Shown piece by piece: positions 34,486 to 48,054 of a DNA stretch of 64,000 bases (positions within the stretch are counted from its first letter, which is position 1; each line of letters starts with the position of its first letter). Origin of the DNA: Antedon mediterranea (taxonomy: Eukaryota > Echinodermata > Crinoidea > Comatulida > Antedonidae). The stretch spans positions 15,304,932-15,368,931 of the forward strand of contig NC_092679.1 of assembly GCF_964355755.1 (NCBI RefSeq). The letters are read 5' to 3'. The notes beneath the pieces were generated by a model, which made no database searches, was not told the DNA's origin, and worked only from the letters and a program-made list of their open reading frames with translations. The translations under genes and the position numbers were made by a program.

Positions 34486-37400
34486 TCCGGTTGTTAGATT
34501 GCCTTCATATAACCAAGTGTTTATAGTGGCACACACAGCGGCATATAATACAAGGCATGAGTCGCTTTGAAGTACAATTTGTTTATTTACCATAACATAA
34601 ATATAACATGTTATGTGTTTAATTAACAACTATAAAAATATGCGGCCACATTAATCTGGTAATAGATACACGAATACTATAATTATGGTATAAGTATGGT
34701 AACTTATTAGCTGAGGTTTGTATATATAATTAAACAATTCGAGGTTTTAAGATCTTTGAATAGGATTGTTCGATATAAAATCAAAGTGAGATCTATTTTG
34801 TTAAATTAACCACTAAATTAACCTGATTTTCACGACCTCTGAATTGTTATTATTGCATTTAGACCGTAATTATTGTTCAAGTTTTGACATTTCTTTCAAT
34901 AGAGTTTAACCCACTTAAATCTCTTCTATTGCTGATTTTTCTTATTGAAGGACATGTCCAAATATCCTTTCTAAAGAGGCCAATCATCTGAATAAGGCAC
35001 ATAAGTGTATGTCCACTTAGCAACATCTTTTTATTACGTTAACATTTTCCCTTTTTTGTAATCGCAAAATAATGTAAAAAATTAGAATTGTAAGAGTACT
35101 TTTACATGAAGTAAAATATCATCTGTTGCATGTATAGACTTATTATTACTATTGGGTATGTATCTTTAATATCACGGTACATGCCGTATTAATACTACCG
35201 AATATATAGGGTGATTAATGGTGATAACGAACAGCACTATTGCACTCAGTGTTTTTCTTTTTGTATACAGTGGTACCCCTATAACAAAGTGTTACCTGAT
35301 TAGGGGTTGGCTGTAGCAATTATATATTGGTCTTCGTTTGTTTCATTAATGTGTTCCCTTGGTAGAAGTTCTACTGTTGTGCCACCGCGAAGTTATTGCC
35401 TGTGGTGTGCGCGACCTGTCGCTTGTCATTGGTTAACTAGCTTCCGTTGCGCTTACATTCCTTGCGTTATGTCCTATTGAGATTGACTTATTTAACACCC
35501 GATTCTGCTACTGTCCACAGGTGCTATCTGTAAAACTATAGCAAGTTATACACGTTGTTGTCTGCTATTTAAATAGGTAGTGTAAACATTTTAATTTTCT
35601 CTATTCAACAGTCATTATATATTAAATTATACGAGATAAAGAAGGAGATAAATACTTAGTGTCAATGTTCTAATTGTGTCTGTTTTTGCTACCTCTATCC
35701 AGCCAAATTAGCATACATACTATGACGACTACAAGCCTACATATTTTTTCTTAAAAAGCGAAAAATGTGTTTATCAGTTCTAAATTTAAAAACTATTCCA
35801 GTCTTTTTTGGGGGATTTCAGTTTTAAGTAGAAATAGTAGTTTTATGATTAGTGTTTTCCATACATAGCAGAGACAGGAGTTTTATATTATCACAGTACA
35901 CTTTATATTCTGTGACGCCTGACTTCCTTAGAATTGTATATTGAATAATGCATGACGGTGAACCCGACAATTAGCCGACACAACAAAGTGAACATTAAAA
36001 TGCTAATTGAGCAAAGTTGTTCGTACAACCCTTTAACAATAGTCTACCACTGCGTAACCAAACACGCTTAATATTCAATCGTAAGTTTACTTTTACAGTA
36101 ACTTAAGATGAATTAAGTTACCGCAATTCTGGATGGGAGGCTAATAGCAGACGATGTAGTGTATTTCACGGGTATTTAACCAATGAACAGTGAGCGTTTT
36201 GGTCAGGTATAATCTTTCTAAATTGTGTCCTTTAGTTTTTTGACACAGTTTGTGTTGCATCAATAACACCATGAAATGATTGTTGACGGAACAATCTTTG
36301 AACCTTATTTTCCATTAAGTGAGAAGACATCGAGTCTAGCCTATTAAGTCTGTTTACAGATGACGTGTAAAGGTACTTTGAATTACAACAGTTAAATAAC
36401 ATGATACCAACGTTGGAAATAAAGTTATTTTTTCGGCAAACATTTAAAAGCTCAATATCGAAGAAAGCACCTGTTTTGCTTAAATTGTATCTTTAAATTC
36501 TTAAATTTAGGCATGGTAAAATGCAACAAGTAATAAATCAATGAAAGATTAATTTGATGGGGATATAATTATTCACAGTTATAAATATGTATAACTGATA
36601 ATAGAAAATAGTGACTAGGCCAGAATTATCCGAGTTGCTACCAAATTGGAAGTAATGGTTTCAGCGTCTTTGTGGATTTTTACCGATAACGATTGAATTT
36701 CCATAAAATTTCTCTTTTTCCTCTTTTTTTGTGGCGTTAAACAGTACTTTGATTAACTTCATTTTCAAATGATTAATGCAATGATTTTATACTTCTTCCT
36801 AATTTATTTATTTTAATGTTTTTCTGATTTTTTCCCCAATTATTTTCTTATATTTCTCCTATCCTTTATACGATTCGATCAGTAGTATATTCGTAAACAA
36901 TTCTATATAGTTTTTATTTCTTGCATTATCCATTTTTGTTCCATAATTTTCTTTTATTTTTGCTACTTTGCTCTACATCTAAAACTTAAATATTAAAATT
37001 TACGTTACAAAAACTTTTTTTTTTAATATATCGTAATTATTTTTCACATTTTCCTTGTTTTAGACCTATATTTATCGTTTAACAATATGTCCCTGTACAT
37101 GTACACACAAACACACAAAAGGGCATATATTCACATACATGTATGATTTCATACATATCATATATACCCACATATATAAGGCATATATACATACACATTT
37201 ACAATTTATAAAATTGTCTTTGTGGACAATAGTCCGTCATGATTCAACCAAAACGAAACAAGATTGTTAGAAATAAAAAAGCATTTTTGTACCTTTACCG
37301 TGAAAGCATAAAGAAACAAAAATATGTAACACACGTAAATCATTATTGTAATATCAAACTAGTATACAGTAGTCTAAGGCATGTATTAAACAATTGTATA

Positions 37401-37852
37401 CTGAACTCATAAACAACTCTATGTCGCCATTTATTATATTATTAGGGTATAAATGTTTTACACAAAATTCCGGAAGTGGTTCCTTACAGATGTATTCAAA
37501 GAAGTTTTAAAAGACTTGTTCCGTTCACACTATTAAAAATACATTACGTTATTAGTCGGCATTTAGAACCTCAATAGAAAACAGAACAGAAGGCTATATT
37601 TCGCGGTATATTAGTTAACTTATCAAAAGATAGTGGTAACTGACTTATTAGGCAATGCTTGCTACTTTTTAGAATCCTTTTCTTGTACAACAATTAGCGC
37701 GGCCAACGGCAAAGGTTTAAAGGCGCCAACCTTTCTTTCATTACATTTTGTTAAATAAAACGCCGATTGAAATGCTCCTTTTTATAGCTTCCTGTTGATA
37801 TCTGTTGGGTGTATTTTTCAATTGTTTTTTATTCAGTTTGTACGTTGTATTA
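34486..37852. other. Gene-free stretch with one MITE fragment
   Basis: At about 35395-35490 a fragment of the 'ACGCAACGCAAG' MITE family occurs (TGTCATTGGTTAACTAGC, CTTGCGTTATGTCCTATTG). The rest is AT-rich and without recognised genes. Confidence 0.4.
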
Positions 37853-38012
37853 AGCTCTGTCTACACTATCGAACTTTATGTGATTCAAAAAAACGTGATC
37901 ATATGGACATAATGATGTCATATTACTACCATATTATTTGAGCATATCATTGCCATATTTGGGCATATCACACTTTTTTTTCAAACTAGTTTGATAGTGT
38001 AGCCAGAGCCTT
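37853..38012. mobile_element. MITE with AGCTCTGTC ends
   Basis: The terminal inverted repeats are AAGCTCTGTCTACACTATCG and GTTTGATAGTGTAGCCAGAG. The interior repeats ATGGACATAATGATGTCATA and CCATATTTGGGCATATCACA. Relatives are at 50465-50585 and, as fragments, 26853 and 41705. Confidence 0.7.
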
Positions 38013-39285
38013 ATCGATATTATTATTCCATTTGTTTATTCCCACATCATCTATAATACATAAATGTATTAACACCTTTTTTTATCAATAGGCAAACATA
38101 CAAAACAGTATGAATAATTATCTTATAATATATCATAATATCATTAAATAATAATGTTAAAACCCCCATATAGAGAATCTTTTTTTTTAAATTCTAATTT
38201 GTTATGCAATCTTGCAAGAAAAGAACTATTTTAACGCAGAATCAATATACTTTTATACCTAACTGTACTAAACTATATAACAAGTTTTATATTTTCTCGT
38301 GAGTTGTATGCTATTAGTGTTAACCATACCAATTGATTGCGATACATACCTGTAATCTCCAAGTTTTTACTTGTAATTTATATGATTTGAAATTATATAG
38401 TTAATGAATGAATTGACTCGAATTAATTGATTTAAAAACATATATTACCGAATAATGTTGATAATGGTTAATTATAAAAATTATACAAATAATTTGTATG
38501 TAAACCATGGAATTATTGTGATTTGCTATGGCAATTATTATCTACAGTATTAATATGGTAAAATAAAGAAATAAAATAACGTAGTAGTTATTGCATACAA
38601 TATAATGGACAAATATTATTATATTGAAAAAATAAATTAATATTTGAATGTATGGATGAGTGACGTATGTTAATAACAGATATCACTGCAAAAGATAGAA
38701 ACGAATGAATTAATTATTAAGTTAATTTATAACCTTAATTAAATAGAAGTGGATAACATTACGTTGAATAATAGATATTATTTAGAATATAAATAAGGGT
38801 ATTTTTACCAACTATGGGAGCCTTTATTCTTAATTCTAAGTGCATTATTCACCCAGCCTTTATATTGTTTTATCATTTAATACCTCTTTAGTTACAATAA
38901 CATGTTGTCGCTTCGCTGTATCTTTGTTAAAAGATACCCCGAGAATTCGTAATTGTTTTAATTAACAAACACTCGCCGACCCATCACCCCTAATCCAGTC
39001 ATTCAGTTAGTTCTATACATATAATTATCAGCTCAATTAGTATAAGTATCGGATTGAATGAATAGTGTATCTAATTTAATTCATGAACACGACGTGTTTA
39101 GTATCTGTCTCCAATGAAAAACGTCTTCAAACACGGCCGACAGGTGATAGAACATCGAGACAGATTTAGGCCTACAGAACATGCGCAAACGCCGATGTGT
39201 GGGATCAAGGAGTTATTACATACAACTCCTTGCTTAGTGCGTGAGAAAGTTATGGTAATATTGTAAAATTAATCATGGTTCCCGC
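38013..39285. other. Gene-free stretch, nothing recognised
   Basis: AT-rich, with one TAGGCCTA octamer at 39168. Confidence 0.35.
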
Positions 39286-39534
39286 TTAAAGATGTATTAT
39301 CCCCCTGAAAAAACAAAATTTATTTACCTGAAAAAACTGTAATTTATTAAAGCAAAAAATTGTCAAGTTGACTGCCAGCCAATGGATTTTTGGTTGAATT
39401 TAACAATTTCGTATTTTATTTTATAAGTGAAAATAATTTTCGGGTTTTTATTTTTCTATGGAAGTGATTAACTTTATTAAAACTAATTAATTAATCTTAA
39501 TTTTTCATGTTTTTGGGGGACAATACATCTTTAA
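39286..39534. mobile_element. TTAA MITE, complete 249-bp copy
   Basis: TTAAAGATGTATTATCCCCC at the left and GGGGGACAATACATCTTTAA at the right form inverted ends with TTAA on both sides. The centre contains CTGCCAGCCAATGGATTTTT. This is the reference copy for the family in this window. Confidence 0.8.
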
Positions 39535-39751
39535 CTACCCATGTCAGTCCTAGTGATATGATAATATTATATGGAGCCCGTGGTAAGACAATGGAAAAAC
39601 AAAACTTTTTTTACATACAAAAATCATCGAAACTTACAAAAAATGTATATTTATTATGTTAATAAAACATGGGGAAAACAGTTATTTTCTTGATCACTGA
39701 TTCACCGCGTGATTGGGATTACGTTCTAAACTAGGCATATAGAATTAAGCT

Positions 39752-39935
39752 TTGTCCCCACTAGGGCCCGTAACGCAAGGACGTAATACCCCTTTCACAC
39801 CAAACTCTGGAGTGCCTCCTGAGTTTTGCTTTTGATGTGAAAGGGGTATTAGACGCAACGCAAGCGAATTAATTAATGACACGTGACATTTCGAATCATC
39901 CATCGCTTGTGATTGGTCAAATCACTTGCGTTGCA
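39752..39935. mobile_element. MITE interrupted by a 66-bp MITE
   Basis: The outer element is of the 'ACGCAACGCAAG' family (AAGCTTTGTCCCCACTAGGG ... GACGCAACGCAAGCGAAT). At 39785-39850 it is split by a tiny element with inverted ends AATACCCCTTTCACA and TGTGAAAGGGGTATT. Confidence 0.65.
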
Positions 39936-41302
39936 AGAACGAGTAGTGGTGGCGCTATATTAAACAAATTAAGCTATCGCTACAAAACGTCAGACCATGG
40001 TATGGAGGCATATTCTACATTCTTATCATAAGTCACTGAGGGCGCTATCTATATTTAGATAAATTAAAAATATAATATAATTATTATTATTGAACCGTAA
40101 CAACAATGAAAATGATTAGTTCTTTTGCTTTTTAAACTTTACTTACTTTGGACGCACCTTCATTGAAGAATTGTGCCACTGTTTCAAAAGTATGACTTTT
40201 GTTAATGTTATTTTTTTTTATATCTTGTACATTAGTTAGTTTAAGTTTCCTTGTACGGCAAATAGGCCTATTGTTAAATAATGTTTTCCCTCTAACTGTA
40301 AATTAAAAAAAACTGATTAATTAAGACGTTAATATATCCTTGGTGATAAACGGCAAAAAGACAGGAAACGGAAAACAAAGAAAATATTTCCAGAAAATGT
40401 AATCTATACCTTGATACAGCATCACTTCCTTTTTATTCACAATGTTATCTGTCATTCCGGAGAACAGGAGAGTGCGCCACTAAACCACCAACACGGTTAA
40501 AACTTGGGATTAAAAACAAATAACAACTGCTACATATTCAGAAGTTATCCGGAACGTACATTGAAATAAAAGTGAATCATTTTAACGGAACGATTATTCG
40601 ATATACGATTGTGTAAGTATATTGTACTTATATTTTATGCCAGTATTGTGTTTTTAGTAATAAACAATATTACTGTAGGTAACATGTTTTTACTTCAGTG
40701 ATGCTAACTTTTTCTTGACTTGTAGAATCTATAGGTCTAGGATAATTTTTAAACTATGGTTTTAGCAAGAGTATGTGGTGGCTCACTCTTACCTGGTCTT
40801 AGCTATTATTATTTCTATTCATGTGTTTATTAATATTAATATCTCTATGATTCTATTAAGTACATTACTCGTTGACAATTTAGTTGTTACATGTGGCATA
40901 TATATTACTTGTACCAGCAACGTTTGAACGTTTTTTACTGTTGTCACGTGATGTATGCGAAAGCTATGTTATAACAGTTTATTGATGTTTGGTTATCTCT
41001 ACAGACAATTATCACAAATGTATTTGAGACTCATTATGTTGTTCTTAATTTTTTTAACTATATTTGAATTACTTCGAGTTTGTTCTGTTTTTATAAAGTG
41101 TGTCTCATAAAAAGAATTAATACGATATGATCTTACAAAGGATTTATGTTGCTGGCATTGTCATGTTTTGAGTAGGATAATGTGGTTTGGCGTTGAGCAA
41201 GATAAACTATTCCTATTCCAATCTGCTAATTACATCAGGAAAGTGGGCATTTTGTTTTAATCTCTTAGTGTGTTTTACGTTGCAGAAGACCTGTTATACA
41301 CA
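39936..41302. other. Upstream region of the receptor gene
   Basis: A 5' untranslated exon may lie here, because a TTGCAG acceptor-like site stands about 20 bases before the receptor ATG, but I cannot place it. No other gene was recognised. Confidence 0.35.
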
Positions 41303-44300
41303 ATGTGTGGGAGCCAGTATCGACCCGGACATAAATTTCAACAAGTTGTGCTCTTCCTATCATTGCTCACTACTACCACTTGTATTGGCTCTAAAATCAG
41401 TGAGTATTATTCCGTGTGGACGGTAATTGTTCTGTTAGAACGTGCAATCATGAAGGAAACTAATTCTTACATGGCGTAATCTCGGGATATCCGGAAACTC
41501 CTGAAGTAGTTTTGGATTTGTTTTTTTAATTGCCACTACAGTAAGGCTAATACCTAACTATATCTAGGAGGAAGAAATTGGGTCTATTGCTACACCCTAT
41601 ATATGCTATAATATATTTTTAACCCCAAAAAATAAATTATTATAGAAAAGCAATTATAATTAAATAGTTGTAATAATGTTATAATTGTTTGTCATAATTC
41701 ATATTTATCTATTATCATTCATCACATTTTATGTGACAAAAACATGTGATGTGCATAAGTACTGTATATGGACACGATTACGTCATATCACTACCATATT
41801 TGATTAATTGTGACCCATGGGTCTGTTACAAATTGTGAATTGATCGACCAAATTATATTTTTTATATTATTTATAAAGGTTATAATGTCTATCATTCGTT
41901 CAATCTTGTATTCGTCACGTAATGCTTTCTGTTAATGTAACTTCTATCTACTTGTTTTCGTTTTGTAGAAACTAAACTATACGGACAAACAGTTTTAATC
42001 TGTTCGCCAACTGCCTCGTGTGAACAGAGATGCGGATCAGTATTAGACGAAAAAGCAACGTGCAGCTGCGATGCCGATTGTTCATTGTTCAGAGATTGCT
42101 GTTACGACTCAGATACTTGCCATTTTCCACAACGTCAATTGCTAAAAAATGAAGCAACGTCTGGTAAAAAGACTAAATGTTTTAAAACAAATCCAGACTC
42201 AGTAGTAGGATATCGTGTAGTTGTTTCGTGTTTGGACCGAACAACTAGCACATCAGTTAGAACGAAATGTGAAAAACCAGATAGAGGCAACATTCTACAA
42301 ATGATACTAGTTACAAATTCACGAGGAAATATTTATCGAAATATTTATTGCGCTGCTTGTGATGGCGTACAGACGACAGATTTGGTTGCTTGGCACATGA
42401 CAGCATCATGTGACTATGATGATGTAAGACGTGAAGCAACCGTTGATAAATCCGAATCATTCTCTACTGTTTCTTCGTCGAGTGTTCAGCAACCGATGCT
42501 GCACGACAAACTTGGACACAAAGTGACATGTCAATCATATAAATACACGCCACCAAAAAACAGAACGCAACCGCGACCTTGCATTTTAGGTAAAGAAACC
42601 TGTCCTGATCTCTATCGAGACAAAGAGACAACAAATGGGTGCGTGAGTTATGCAGCAGTTGTATTTAAAGACGATGTTGCTTATAGAAATCCTCATTGTG
42701 TTATTTGTAATGGATACAGTACGTACACGTGTCAACCACCTCAAACGGATGGGGGGCGAGAAACAATAGACCGTGGTGATCGTGGTGAACCGAGTAGACC
42801 TGGATTACCAGGCCAAGCTGGTGGTCCACAAGGTCCAGAAGGTCCCCGACCTGTGCCACCACGTCCCCAACCTGGTCCAGACGGACCACCAAAACCTTCC
42901 TACACAACATTAGATATACTCGTCAACTTTGCTGATGGGCAGATTAGCTTACAATCAAAATACATATCATATACAGACAATCCTTTTGACTGTGGTGTTG
43001 GGAGAGTGTATAATTACATTATGGAGGAATGCATACAACTTAAATGTCCTGCTGGTTTTATGCTATCGGGATCAAGCTGCATACCCATCATCAGTCGAGA
43101 TAGACCGAGACAGGTACCTAAAAGCAAATGTAGTCGAAAACCTCCAGTAACACCAGATGAAACTTTCTGTTTGTGTCAAAGTTCCGAGCATCAAGTCAGA
43201 GTATCATATTTCGTAAACAATTCTTCGATGACAGTTGATTTGAAAGATCACGTGATGGACAACATTGTTGATACTAATATTACCGCTTTGTATGCAACGG
43301 ATCAGGAGTATGAAAATGAACTTTTATTTTCTAATATTTCTCTAGTGACGTCTGATTGTCAAGAAGTTGCTTATTTGTTATCAGTAGTCGAAAACTGGAT
43401 TTATGCAAAAGACAGAGCAACATCGATGGAGTTTATATCATTTAAACATGAATGTTTAAGTAACAGTGATGATATACCTACAGCCCAAAACAACACTTGT
43501 GTCAGTGACAATTTTCCTGTCGATCAACTAATTGTACATAATTTTAATAGGACGAGGATGATCATAGCCGGTAAAAATTCAATTCATGTTCCAGAGAGCG
43601 GTTACTCATTGGAGATGACCTATGACATTCAAAATGACTCATCAATATGCGTCAGTTTTACTTTAAACTCTTGCATGCATTCTCTGCCAGTAAGTTCTTG
43701 TCCATTAGTTGAACTCAAGTACGAGTCATTTATAAAACATAATGGCAATGCCACTCTCTTACACAAAGCGACTGGCAAAATATTCTCTTCCGTTGAGTAC
43801 AGTCTAACATTAAATGGCACCATTCTGGTTTGTTCATTCTTTAATCAAACTGCAGAACCATTTGGAAGAAGTCTATTTATCTATTCTGACACTCTTAAAG
43901 TCGTGAACCTCATCGGAGTCATTTTGTCTTTGATTGGTTTGTTCCTAACATTCGCAATACGGTGTGCAATTCGAGAACTAAGAACCCACTCGGGAAAGAT
44001 CATAATGAACTTGTCTTTTGCTCTTTTCATAGCTCAGTCTTTAACACTGCTGCAAGGATATTTTCTGTTTGACCCAGTAGTCTGTAGTGTCGCTGCAGCT
44101 GTGCTCCATTATATCTGGCTGGTTGCATTTCTCTGGATGAACTCTATGGCAATTGATTTGTTCCGAATATTTCGTGCCATTAAACTTACCATCAAAGATA
44201 GCGATCGTGACCGAGTCGTCTTTAGAAGATACATGCTCTACAGTTGGTGTTCTCCGGTAGTCATCGTCTGCATTCTCTTGGGCGTTCATTTTTCAGACGT

Positions 44301-45193
44301 GGCTGATCATTCAGTGTTTCATTTTAAATATGGTGACGAATCCGTTTGTTGGATTCGTGATGAATTTGCTACCCTTGTGGTTTTTGGTATACCAATTGGT
44401 TTGGTCATCATCGTGAATTTCATCTTATTTGTATGTACCATTTATGGTATTAGGAAAGCAAAGCACTCATCTACGCGTATCCAAAACAAATCCAAAAGGG
44501 ACCAGATATCAGAAGAACTGACAATATACATTAGAGTAAGTATAAGGCAATGTCTTGTATGTCATAAAATAGTTTGCGATGACCTGTGAGATTTATGCCT
44601 AATCCGAATCTTTCGATTTTCTTGTGACGTCATTTTAATAAATTGTGCTCTTGTCGTCGATGGGTCTAGAGAATGACCTTTTTTATTCTGTATCACAGAC
44701 ACGCGCACTTCAACCCTTTTTTGGGACGGTCGTCACGGTAAAATCGAATTTACTGAAACAAATGACGTAATACATAAGTCCTAGGTCGTCGCAAAACTCT
44801 TATATTGTGTGTTCCTAATCTAAAGGAAAGAGGTATAAAGCTGAAATGCTGAAGTTAATGTTATTCAAGATACAAGTATTTTATTTATTTAAAAACCAGT
44901 TGTATTATTATGTCTAATACCGATATCTCTTTCTCCAACAGATTTCAAGTATAATGGGACTAACGTGGGCATTTGGTTTTCTTGCTTCATTCGTTGATCA
45001 TACTGCTATCTGGTATATCTTTATCATACTCAACACTCTGCAAGGACTTTTCATATTCATTGCCTTCAACATTAACCGAAGCATGAAAGCTACTTTTAGA
45101 AATCGTGCCCGATTACAGAACAGTTCGACCAGTAGGACAGGCAATGATGGACACGAACATGTGAACTTAAGGATTTCGAGTAAAAACCCATAA
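41303..45193 (+). CDS. Somatomedin-B / seven-transmembrane receptor (3 exons, 971 aa)
   Basis: The exons are 41303-41399, 41969-44535 and 44942-45193, joined GT-AG in phases 1 and 0. The first encodes a signal peptide (hydrophobic core VVLFLSLL). Residues 50-83 form a somatomedin-B domain (CEQRCG ... CSCDADC ... DCCYD ... C). Two Cys-rich repeats end in YRN(I/P)(Y/H)C..C(D/N)G, near 165 and 275, a motif seen in invertebrate methuselah-type receptors. Residues about 300-342 are collagen-like Gly-X-Y with many Pro. A second Cys-rich region and many N-glycosylation sites lead to seven helices from about 674. TM3-TM4 includes WMNSMAIDLFRIFRAI, and the last exon carries TM6 and TM7 (MGLTWAFGFL, WYIFIILNTLQGLFI). 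I see no GAIN/GPS cleavage site, so it is secretin/adhesion-like of the methuselah type. The ligand is unknown. The exon 2 frame reads on past its donor, but the third exon restores TM6-TM7, which supports splicing. Confidence 0.85.
41400..41968 (+). other. Receptor intron 1
   Basis: It contains a decayed AGCTCTGTC-type MITE fragment at about 41705-41800 (GTCATATCACTACCATATTT) and nothing else that I recognise. Confidence 0.6.
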
Positions 45194-45215
45194 ATATCGG
45201 CTATATCATATTATC

Positions 45216-45221
45216 AATAAA
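45216..45221 (+). terminator. Poly(A) signal of the receptor gene
   Basis: AATAAA, 23 bases after the receptor stop codon. Confidence 0.5.
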
Positions 45222-45912
45222 TTGATTATATTTATGATTGCGTATCATACTATCGGACATTTGATAATCTAATAATGAAATAAAGTCAACAATGAAGAGA
45301 AAACAGTTGATAAAAAATATAGTAAAGACGATAGCAACTGATTGAAATAAAATTGTTTACTAAATAATTACTAACTAAACTAAATTATTTATAGAACATT
45401 TAAAAAAAAGAATTTTGGTTCAATAGTATATTATTCATTATATTGTACTGTAATGTCATGTAAAACTAAATTATATGATAGAGGGCGCAATATTATTCGT
45501 AAGAAAAAATCACACAGATAATTTTATATCGAAAGATCTAACAATAATTTCAAACACATGATGGTATTTGACCAATTGGGTAGCTGCAAGAGAATGTGAA
45601 ATTATGAAGCTGTTGATTATGACTTTTTTTAATTTAGATTACGATTTGTAAAATAATAATTACAGTAATATTTTATACAGCGCCACCTTCAATTTTTGCA
45701 TCTTTTGTCGTACGTTTTCACCAATTTCTTTTCAATCGTTAGCCACACTGCCCAGCAATGACATGTATTTCCGCATGTTGCATCATGATTGCGTGTACTT
45801 TATTATTAGTTTTAATCAGAGCCATATATGTGGATCTGATTTTAATCAACAAACACCGCCCTCAAACCAACCATGCGTAACCAGCATGGTTTATTTTTTG
45901 CCTTCAGTAGTT
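45222..45912. other. Spacer between receptor and SLC17 pseudogene
   Basis: AT-rich tail-to-tail spacer. The open frame at 45763-45957 has no motif. Confidence 0.4.
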
Positions 45913-46077
45913 TTAATCTTTGATAGCTTTGTAAGATTTAATCACGTGTTTAGTTAAGTTCTCATCTTCAGAGCGTTTCTGTTCTTTTGCTTTCCCAAAT
46001 AAAAGGAAGATTACCATCCCAATGAGTGCTACTCCAGCAGTTATCTTGAACATCAGAGACCATTGCTTGAATGTATT

Positions 46078-46362
46078 CTGGAAGTAGGTTGATTTTAACA
46101 TGGGATAGTAATAAACTAGACATTTGGGTTCCGTATAGAAAAAGTGAGAGAATGTATGTCTCACTGACTTTCATGTTATTAAAAAATGGTAAAATGCCCT
46201 ATTGCATAACATCGGCAGCAACTTGTTCTTATTTAACTTCTATACTTTAAGTATACATCTGTATCAAAGAGGTGTCGTTGATGTTTTTTGCCAACATTTT
46301 AAATAAAAATATAAGCTAACACTTTAATGTAAGATTAAATGAATGTATTTTACCATGTTTAA
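46078..46362. other. Pseudogene intron, left flank of the Helitron-like element
   Basis: No feature was recognised. Confidence 0.35.
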
Positions 46363-46423
46363 TTAGTTATCCGCTTAGTAGCGGATAACTCCTTGTAATC
46401 GTCCTGGATCTTTTTTTTTTTCC

Positions 46424-48054
46424 TTATTGGTTATCCGCCTCAAGCGGATAACCTTTGTTATTGTAGTGTTACTTTTTTTTTTTTTTTTTTTTTTTATTAT
46501 TCTTCTTTCTTTCTCGGATTTTGTGCACGCGTTTTCTCTTTAACGTGTTAACATAACATGTTGTAACTTCGTCAACATATAGACATTTAACTGAAGATGT
46601 ACTGCCAAGCTTTTTGACAATGTCAGATCCGCGTAGCGTAAGTTACGCGCGATTTTCTGAAAATCTTAAATCGGTCTTAACTTCGAAACCGATAAATATT
46701 TTTTAACGAAATTTTCAGCCACGTTTTCTTCACATCAATGGCTAACTTTTGGAATGTTTAACAAATTTTTGGAGATTAGAAAGTTTTCGCGTAAATTGCG
46801 TTTGAAATATTTTACTCTTCTTATTTTGTGCACGCTGTTTCTCTTCAACGTGTAAACATAATATGTTGTAACTTGTTGAGCATTTAGACATTTTACTGAA
46901 GTTGTCCAGCCAAGCTTTTTGACGATGTCAGAGCCTCGTAGCGTAAGTTACGCGTGATTTTCTGAAAATCTTAAATTGGTTATAACTTCGACACAAATGA
47001 ATATTTTTTAACGTCATTTTCAGCCACGTTTGCTTCACATCAATAGTTAACTTTTTTAACGCTACCGCAATTTGTAACATTAAAAAGTGCGCGCGTAAAT
47101 GGCGTTTGAAATTTTAAAATGCTTCAAATCAATTTCTGATTAAATTAGAGCACGATTCAGGTCATTTTAAGCGTTTAAAAAATTGCCACTGGTGCGCACA
47201 TTTTTACGCGCGCACGGCGCAGGGAACACGTATAAACATTTTTTTTACACGATTTGTGTTTTTAAATCTTCGGTTAACAATTTTACGTTATTTTATTCAC
47301 TTTTCAACTTGAAATGGCGTTCTACGAGCACGTTAAACATGACAGGTTGCGCACGAAAACGTCAACAAATTGTGAAAATGTTGCAAAATATGTCTACTTT
47401 TAAAAATGAAACAGTTCATCAGAATGCAAGGTTACCCCCATTTTTTATTTTATTTTCTTGCAGTGTATTAATCATAGGTCTAATTTATTATAGTCTTGAA
47501 TGTTAAAAAGTGTTTGATGGCTACATTATTTGCATATTAAATGTAATTTTTGAAATAATTAACAACAAACAAACATAAACATATTCAAAGAGTAAAACAA
47601 TAAACATAATGTTTATCTTTTTTCTTTACATGTTAATATATAAAACTTGAAAGTATGCACTTTCATAATATATCAGTGTTTAAAATTTGTGAAGATTTCA
47701 TCATAGTAAAAATTATGATTTAAGTTCGATATGTAATAATCAACTTGCATCGAGCGGGTTCACGACATACCGAATGAACGAGGACTCTTTCTTCGGATTT
47801 TCTTCAGCAGGTGCTCATATGGCTCGATGTGTAGTGCAACCGACTTCGGTGTCAGAGGTACCGGGTTCGAATCCCATCACGGAAAAACAATTAAAAAAAG
47901 GATTTGTTTGGTTATTACACTGAAATGGCAGTTTTAATTTTGAATAGGCTACTTCTTGGAAAAGTCACAACTGAAAAGTACTTGAATGCGCAAGATACGT
48001 TTTGTTGCGGGCGGATAACCAAACTCGTCCTCAAGTGACGAGTTTAAGATCTAG
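46424..48054 (+). mobile_element. Helitron-like element, nested inside its sibling
   Basis: TTGGTTATCCGC (46427-46438) is inverted as GCGGATAACCAA (48011-48022), followed by the hairpin AACTCGTC/GACGAGTT (48022-48044) and CTAG (48051-48054) before T. The outer element resumes at TATTATTCTTCTTTCTTTCT, the same sequence that follows this element's own poly-T near 46495. Two modules (46496-46760, 46809-47060) are diverged tandem copies. Confidence 0.6.
47812..47885 (+). repeat. tRNA-like remnant inside the Helitron-like element
   Basis: A B-box-like GGGTTCGAATCCCATCACGG preceded by a degenerate A-box region (ATGGCTCGATGTGTAGTGC). The cloverleaf is poor, so this is a remnant and not a gene. Confidence 0.35.

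Noticed and set aside
1-41000. Other pharyngeal-cluster genes next to msxlx
   Set aside because: I looked for nkx2, pax1/9, slc25a21, mipol1 and foxA exons and recognised none.
44536-44589. Receptor ending in VSIRQCL... by reading past the donor
   Set aside because: It would lack TM6 and TM7, while the exon at 44942 continues the family sequence in phase.
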